Source: Anatilimnocola floriformis (lineage in GTDB: Bacteria > Planctomycetota > Planctomycetia > Pirellulales > Pirellulaceae). From it: a stretch of 64,000 nucleotides of DNA. Position numbers and translations under genes: made by a program. Shown piece by piece: positions 58,480 through 64,000 of this stretch. The DNA is taken from assembly GCF_024256385.1 (NCBI RefSeq), contig NZ_JAMLFW010000001.1:4154001-4218000 (forward strand), read 5' to 3'. Position 1 is the stretch's first letter, and the number at the start of each line of letters is the position of its first letter. The notes beneath the pieces are model-generated. The model worked only from the letters and a program-made list of their open reading frames with translations, was not told where the DNA came from and searched no databases.

Positions 58480-58662
58480 ATGGCCCATTCGGCACACCAC
58501 GACGAACACGCTGGCGACAAGCACTTTGACGACCACGAGAGCCAGCAGCACCTGGATGAAGATAGCGAAGCCTGGAACGGCGTAACTGGGCTCCTGCTCT
58601 TCATCGTGACCATCGGCCTGGCGCTGGCCTCGCTGACGCTGTTTTTGTCGCGCAATCCGTAG
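58480..58662 (+). CDS. small His-rich one-TM protein, 60 residues
   Basis: A 60-residue protein whose N-terminal half is rich in His/Asp/Glu (MAHSAHHDEHAGDKHFDDHE) and whose C-terminal half is a single membrane helix (GLLLFIVTIGLALASLTLFL). It lies 46 bases after the basic protein. The His-rich face could bind metal. Function unknown. Confidence 0.65.
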   Translation: MAHSAHHDEHAGDKHFDDHESQQHLDEDSEAWNGVTGLLLFIVTIGLALASLTLFLSRNP

Positions 58663-58671
58663 CGATTCCCC

Positions 58672-58774
58672 GTAGGCCGGAACAAGCCCTGCGCAGTTCC
58701 GGCAAGATTGGCAAGGGAACGTCGATGCGCCGTTCATGCCGGAACTGCGCGGAGTACCGCTGGTTCCGGCCTAC
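58672..58774. repeat. inverted pair of GTAGGCCGGAAC repeats
   Basis: Copy B (58672-58707) begins GTAGGCCGGAACAAGCCCTG. Copy C (58734-58774) is in the opposite orientation and ends TGGTTCCGGCCTAC. Together they form a 103-base inverted-repeat unit. Copy C covers an in-frame ATG at 58736 upstream of larA and reads through as [15 protein letters not shown]. Confidence 0.75.
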
Positions 58775-58780
58775 GATCAA

Positions 58781-60052
58781 ATGCGCATCAAGCTCGAATA
58801 CGGCCGAACGGGATTGATGGCCGAGCTGCCAGCCGAGCGCGTCGTTCGCACGCTGCATTACAAAGACGCGCCGCCGCTCCCTGATCCGGCGGCCTCTTTG
58901 GACGAAGTTCTTCGTCAACCAAATGGCACGCCGCCCCTGGCCGAGTTAGCCCGCGGCAAGCAATCGTGCTGCATCGCCATTTGCGATATCACGCGGCCTG
59001 TTCCTAACGAAATGATCCTGCGGCCGTTGCTGCAAACGCTCGAAGCGACCGGCATCGCGCGCGATCAAATCACCATTCTGGTTGCTACTGGTTTGCACCG
59101 CGAAAGTACGCCGGCCGAAATCATCGAAATGGTCGGCAGTGAGATTGCCGCCAGCTATCGCGTTGAGAATCATCACGGCGAAGTGCGCGACGAACACACT
59201 TACCTCGGCGACAGCCCCCGCGGCGTGCCGATCTGGATCGACAGTCGCTACCTGGCTGCCGACCTGAAGATCACCATCGGCTTGATCGAGCCGCACTTCA
59301 TGGCCGGCTACTCAGGCGGCCGCAAGTTGATCTGTCCCGGCCTCGCCGCGCTCGAAACGGTGAAGGTCTGGCACAGCCCGGCATTTCTGGAGCATCCTCG
59401 CGCCGAAAGTGGTTCGCTCCTTGGCAATCCGGTGCATGAAGAAAACACTTGGATCGCCCTGCAGGCCGGTTGCGACTTCATCGTCAATGTCGTGATCGAC
59501 GCTCAAAGGCGGCCGTTGAAATTTGTTGCTGGCGACATGCTCGCGGCGTTCGAAGAAGGTGTCGCGTTCTGCAGCCAGGTCGTCCGCGATTATCTGGCCG
59601 AACCGGTCGATATCGTCGTCACCAGCGGCGCGGGTTATCCGCTCGATACCACGTTCTATCAAGCCGTCAAAGGAATGAACGCGGCCCTTTCGATCATCAA
59701 GCCCGGCGGCACGATCATTCTGTGCGCGAGCATGAGCGAAGGAATCGGCAGCCCGCCGTTTCAGCGGCTGTTTCGCGAGAACGACACTCTCGAAGGGTTT
59801 ATGCATCGCATCACGCATGAAGGTTACTTCGTGATGGATCAATGGCAGCTCGAAGAGCTCGCCAAGGTCCGCCGCAAGGCTCGGGTGAAAGTCATTACCG
59901 ACGGTCTGTCGGCGGAAGTGCTGCACGGGCTGTTCGTCGAATCGGCTCCGTCGATTGAACAAGCCGTGGCCGATTCTCTGGCTGAGTATGGCCCGGCTGC
60001 CAAAGTTGCGGTCATTCCCAAGGGGCCTTACGTTCTCGCCCAACTGGCTTAG
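58781..60052 (+). CDS. larA: LarA-family nickel-pincer racemase/epimerase
   Basis: A 423-residue LarA-family protein (lactate racemase and related enzymes using the nickel-pincer nucleotide). It starts [17 protein letters not shown]. The catalytic and cofactor region is clear: [33 protein letters not shown] (with the Lys that forms the thioamide-linked cofactor and the His ligand) and [10 protein letters not shown]. The ATG at 58781 is selected: the frame extends to 58736, but those 15 residues come from an intergenic repeat. The exact substrate is unknown, since the family racemises several hydroxyacids. No larBCE genes are nearby. Confidence 0.88.
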   Translation: MRIKLEYGRTGLMAELPAERVVRTLHYKDAPPLPDPAASLDEVLRQPNGTPPLAELARGKQSCCIAICDITRPVPNEMILRPLLQTLEATGIARDQITILVATGLHRESTPAEIIEMVGSEIAASYRVENHHGEVRDEHTYLGDSPRGVPIWIDSRYLAADLKITIGLIEPHFMAGYSGGRKLICPGLAALETVKVWHSPAFLEHPRAESGSLLGNPVHEENTWIALQAGCDFIVNVVIDAQRRPLKFVAGDMLAAFEEGVAFCSQVVRDYLAEPVDIVVTSGAGYPLDTTFYQAVKGMNAALSIIKPGGTIILCASMSEGIGSPPFQRLFRENDTLEGFMHRITHEGYFVMDQWQLEELAKVRRKARVKVITDGLSAEVLHGLFVESAPSIEQAVADSLAEYGPAAKVAVIPKGPYVLAQLA

Positions 60053-60061
60053 GTTGCCGCG

Positions 60062-61329
60062 TTAGCGGGGCCGTCGCGGCCCCATCGGCACATCCCAGAA
60101 TTCAAAGATCGTAAATGGTCGCATGGACTCGATTTGCGTTGGACTTCCCGGCCGCGTGTAATCCCAGGCTTGTGTCCAGTTGTAAGTGAGTTCTACCGAC
60201 TGTCGCTGGACGACACTCAAGTAACCAAACCCGGGTAAATTCGTCAGCAGATCCAGATCGGATGCGCGAAGCGAAGCGAAGCCCGGCCAAGTCCTGACGC
60301 GATGAGGTACGCGTCCACGGTCACACCACGGGCCAGCAACTGATCGATAACGCGCTGGTAACCGGGCACAAAGTAGAACTCAACCTCGAACCGTCCCTCG
60401 GCATCAACCCGGGTGGTACTCATCCCTTCGGGCGCAATCAGCTGCGGCTGTCCCGGTGTGTCGCCGCCGGCGTCAATCAGATCCTGATAGTATTCGAAGT
60501 AGCGGTTGGCGAATTCCACCATCGGTGCCAATCGTGCATCCGTCTGCCAAGGAATGGTCGGCAGGTCGACGTCTTGATCGGCGCCCAAATCGAGTTCCAT
60601 GTTGCCCGTCGCCGAGAACTCGCCGAAGCCGGTCGAAATGTGGCCGAAGTAGTTGGTACCAAATGCATACCGAGAATAAATATCTTCCCCCGCGCCCATC
60701 CGCACCACACCGTTGCCATGAACGGTAGCCGCCGCTTGGAATTGGTCCCTGTCGTCACCGGTATCGACGGAGAGGTCACCCAGAATATCGAGCGAAGTTA
60801 TCGGATTGGGATAATAGTCGCGGGCGATGTTTCCGTCGCCATAATTCGGCCAGGGGCCACGCAACTGCACAAGGTCGTCGCCAGCGCCCATCTTGATTGT
60901 GAGTCGAGGAACATTGGTGGCGGTAATAATAAGCGAGTCATCGCCGTCCCCCAAATCAATGTCGATCGAGGTCACGCCCGTAAAAGTCGGGATCGGATCG
61001 GGCGTCAGTGTACCCACCACGAGAAGAAAGCCGTTCGGAGTCGACTCAACGGTAAAAGTACCGTCGCCACCACCAATAAAGACGGCGTCCTTCCCCGACC
61101 CGCCGCGAATCTTCAATACACCGTCGACGACCTTGGCGTCGACTTCGGTGTTCGGCTGGATCACTAGAATCGGACCAGCGATTTCACCTGCTGGTTGCGA
61201 GCGGTGCGGTCCCATTGGCGCTCGTGGTCCGGATGTTGGCCGCGACGCCAGCAGATCATCGGCCACCGCCATCAGCTCGCGGCGTTCCAGGGCTTCGACG
61301 GTGGGGCGAAAGGTTCGTCGAGGAGACAT
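60062..61329 (-). pseudogene. surface protein with LEXR-type N-terminus, probably frameshifted at a CTTCG repeat
   Basis: The intact frame (61329-60244) encodes 361 residues. The N-terminus RRTFRPTVEALERRELMAVA is the planctomycete surface-protein motif, followed by RTX-like Asp/Gly-rich strands (GGGDGTF, LGDGDDSLIIT, MGAGDDLVQLRG). It ends abruptly with ASLRFAHPIWIC. At that point the coding strand has three CTTCG units (60268-60282). Removing one unit restores a frame of about 60 more residues to a TAA at 60062, including SVELTYNWTQAWDYTRPG and FTIFEFWDVPMGPRRPR, which look coding. Either the gene is frameshifted or it is a slippage-controlled variant. Confidence 0.7.
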
Positions 61330-61629
61330 AGCCGGCTCGGGAGAGGTCGAGTGATAACAATCGCGTTAGGCACTCTAGTCTATCCGGAGGGGCTGTATGG
61401 TCAAAGCAGATTGTCGAACCTGCCTGCTTTCGGCGTGAAGATGCCGCGCAAAACGCTGGTTCGGATTGCAGCCATAATCCTGCCCAATTGCTGGCGCGCA
61501 CCCCGTTCGTTATGCTGCGCGTAGCAACTGGGGTCGGTAGCAGACACTTAATTTGCGAGGGATTTTCGCTCATTTTCGGGCGGAACGAAGTCTCTCGCGC
61601 GTGACATTTTTCCTGGTAGGAGAACCGCA

Positions 61630-62238
<609 letters not shown>

Positions 62239-62282
62239 GTCGTCGATCGCTCCAGCGATCGATGAATGCGGGTGATAACTTG

Positions 62283-62314
62283 GCGGGGCTCGTGAAAACG
62301 TCGCCCCGCTTTTT
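62283..62314 (+). terminator. intrinsic terminator after superoxide dismutase
   Basis: GCGGGGC (62283-62289) pairs with GCCCCGC (62303-62309) and is followed by five T residues on the plus strand. Confidence 0.85.
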
Positions 62315-62391
62315 CATGCGCACGCGTCACGGCTACAATAGTCAACCTTGTCGCTTCTCCGCCGAATCTGCCTCTCTGAATTGGTTTCGCC

Positions 62392-64000
62392 ATGCAAGAC
62401 TTCGAAAAGCTGGGCGTCTTCTATCTCGGTAAGCAATACGATCTGGATCAGCGAAAAACTCGCGAGGATTTGCTCCTCTACGATTCCAAAGATCTCACGA
62501 CCCACGGCGTGATCGTCGGCATGACCGGCAGCGGCAAAACAGGCCTCGGCGTCGCCCTGCTCGAAGAAGCCGCCATCGACGGCATTCCAGCGATCGTGAT
62601 CGACCCCAAGGGCGACCTCGGCAACTTGCTGCTGACGTTTCCACAGCTGAAGGGAAGTGATTTTTCGCCGTGGATCGAACAATCGGAAGCCGTTCGTGCG
62701 GGCATGAAGCTCGATGAGCTCGCGGCGAAAACGGCGGAACGCTGGAAGAGCGGCCTCGCCGAATGGGGACAAACGCCCGATCGCATTCAGCGTTTTCGTG
62801 ATGCAGTGGATATCGCGGTTTACACTCCCGGCAGCAGCGCTGGCATTCCGCTAACCGTGCTCCGTTCGCTCGATGCACCGCCGCAATCGACCATTCAAAA
62901 CGCCGAAGCCTTTCGTGATGCGATCTCCGCCGCAGCCGCGAGTTTGCTTGGTTTGATGGGGCTCGAAGGAGATCCGCTCCGCAGCCGGGAGCACATTTTG
63001 CTGGCCAACATTCTCGATCGCGCCTGGCGCGAGGGCCAGAACATCGACATGCCGACGCTGATGCGGCACATTCAGCAACCGGCCTTCGACAAAGTCGGCG
63101 TGATGGACCTCGAAAGCTTCTTCCCGGCGAAGGAGCGGTTTGAGCTCTCGATGCAACTCAACAACCTGCTCGCCTCGCCCGGCTTCAGCGCGTGGATGAC
63201 CGGCGAACCGCTCGATATTCAACGCCTGCTCTACACGCCCGAAGGGAAGCCGCGGCTGTCGATTCTCTCGATCTCGCATCTCTCCGACGCCGAGCGGATG
63301 TTCTTCGTCACGATCCTGCTCAGCGAAACAATCGCTTGGATGCGTAATCAGTCGGGCACATCGAGCCTTCGCGCGCTCCTCTACATGGACGAAGTTTTCG
63401 GCTACTTCCCGCCGAGCCGCAATCCGCCGTCGAAGACGCCGATGCTCACGCTGCTGAAACAAGCCCGCGCATTCGGCCTCGGTGTGGTGCTCGCAACGCA
63501 GAATCCCGTCGACCTCGATTACAAAGGCCTCGCCAACTGCGGCACTTGGTTCCTCGGCCGTTTGCAGACCGAGCGCGACAAGCTCCGCGTGCTCGACGGC
63601 CTGGAAGGAGCGTCGGCAACTGCAGGTCAAGCGTTCGATCGCGGCGAGATGGAAAAGATTCTCTCGGGCCTTGGCAACCGCGTGTTCCTGATGAACAACG
63701 TGCACGATGATGGACCGGTGGTCTTTCAAACACGTTGGGCACTCTCGTACTTGCGCGGGCCGCTGACGCGCGAACAAACGTCGCAGCTGATGGCCGAGAA
63801 AAAAGCTGCTGCCGCCGGAGACATTAACGCTTCGGCCGCGCGAGCGACCGCGCTGCTGGGGCTCGCCAATCAACAGCGAGCCGTTTTGCCGCCGGAAGTC
63901 ATAGAGCGTTTTCAGCCTCGGCGAAAGAGTCGCGGGCCGAATGTCGGACTCAGTTATCGCCCACTCCTCGTCGGCACTGCCAAGATTCATTTCACGCAAA
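62392..64000 (+). CDS. HerA-like ATPase, partial
   Basis: The first 536 residues of a HerA/DUF87-type P-loop ATPase; the gene runs off the right edge. Walker A is [18 protein letters not shown] near residue 42, Walker B-like [16 protein letters not shown], and [20 protein letters not shown] with [18 protein letters not shown] are the sensor and arginine-finger-like parts of the fold. Such proteins often act on DNA ends or in DNA transfer; the first residues ([17 protein letters not shown]) are typical of free-standing bacterial forms. It follows the superoxide dismutase terminator, so it has its own promoter. Confidence 0.85.
   Translation, partial: MQDFEKLGVFYLGKQYDLDQRKTREDLLLYDSKDLTTHGVIVGMTGSGKTGLGVALLEEAAIDGIPAIVIDPKGDLGNLLLTFPQLKGSDFSPWIEQSEAVRAGMKLDELAAKTAERWKSGLAEWGQTPDRIQRFRDAVDIAVYTPGSSAGIPLTVLRSLDAPPQSTIQNAEAFRDAISAAAASLLGLMGLEGDPLRSREHILLANILDRAWREGQNIDMPTLMRHIQQPAFDKVGVMDLESFFPAKERFELSMQLNNLLASPGFSAWMTGEPLDIQRLLYTPEGKPRLSILSISHLSDAERMFFVTILLSETIAWMRNQSGTSSLRALLYMDEVFGYFPPSRNPPSKTPMLTLLKQARAFGLGVVLATQNPVDLDYKGLANCGTWFLGRLQTERDKLRVLDGLEGASATAGQAFDRGEMEKILSGLGNRVFLMNNVHDDGPVVFQTRWALSYLRGPLTREQTSQLMAEKKAAAAGDINASAARATALLGLANQQRAVLPPEVIERFQPRRKSRGPNVGLSYRPLLVGTAKIHFTQ

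Noticed and set aside
58736-58780. N-terminal extension of LarA starting at 58736
   Set aside because: The 15 extra residues are encoded by an intergenic repeat also found outside genes; the standard family N-terminus begins at 58781.

Overview
The window reads as chromosomal DNA of a planctomycete. The evidence is the set of secreted Planctomycetes-type families (DUF1549/DUF1553, DUF1501, DUF1552 and DUF1587/1592/1588/1585 proteins with CxxCH haem motifs), an SHD1-domain protein, a DUF1571 protein, short proteins whose N-terminus is a lone membrane segment of the type 'FSLRTLL' or 'LRDLFWAVL', and a surface protein starting with a 'VEALERREL' sorting motif. GC content is high and genes lie on both strands in short operons. 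I saw no rRNA, tRNA or CRISPR array.

Layout. 1-5046: truncated hemL, then a DUF1549/1553 + DUF1501 + WD40 set. 5043-5185: a small inverted-repeat element that supplies the stop codons of both flanking genes. 5182-11336: PIN-PhoH ATPase, the agmatine-to-putrescine pair aguB-aguA, a SAM methyltransferase and two hypothetical proteins. 11337-13821: a small accessory island with 10-bp phased TATAAC repeats, two inverted copies of an 18-bp palindrome, tiny ORFs, a decayed duplicate gene and a hairpin pair that could be a small RNA. 13957-31195: DUF1571, a LamG-DUF1549-DUF1553 fusion, a BatA-like protein, a repeat-helical protein, prolyl-tRNA synthetase, DUF1501, SHD1, an SGNH hydrolase, DUF1428, DoxX, a membrane-anchored Hint-domain protein translationally coupled to a BNR-repeat protein, and a MoaD-like protein. 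31197-36026: a D-aminoacylase-like/beta-lactamase-like fusion, a TIGR01777-type epimerase and a secreted coiled-coil protein.

36135-44743 is a minus-strand type VI secretion (T6SS)-like locus in the order tssK, tssL, a 565-residue TssM-like protein without a recognisable P-loop, a small unknown protein overlapping a sigma-28-type sigma factor, tssA, tssB and tssC. Genes for TssE/F/G, ClpV, Hcp, VgrG, PAAR and TssJ are not in the window. This is the strongest candidate for an unusual system.

45173-64000: a D,D-carboxypeptidase, a DUF485 + acetate-type symporter pair, a 1186-residue membrane/coiled-coil protein, a DUF1552 + DUF1592-type pair, a secreted double-HMA protein, a HEAT-like protein, two very small proteins, a LarA-family protein preceded by an inverted repeat, a surface protein whose C-terminus is probably shifted at a CTTCG pentanucleotide repeat, Fe/Mn superoxide dismutase, and a HerA-like ATPase cut by the window edge.

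All family assignments come from reading motifs by eye; no database search was run.
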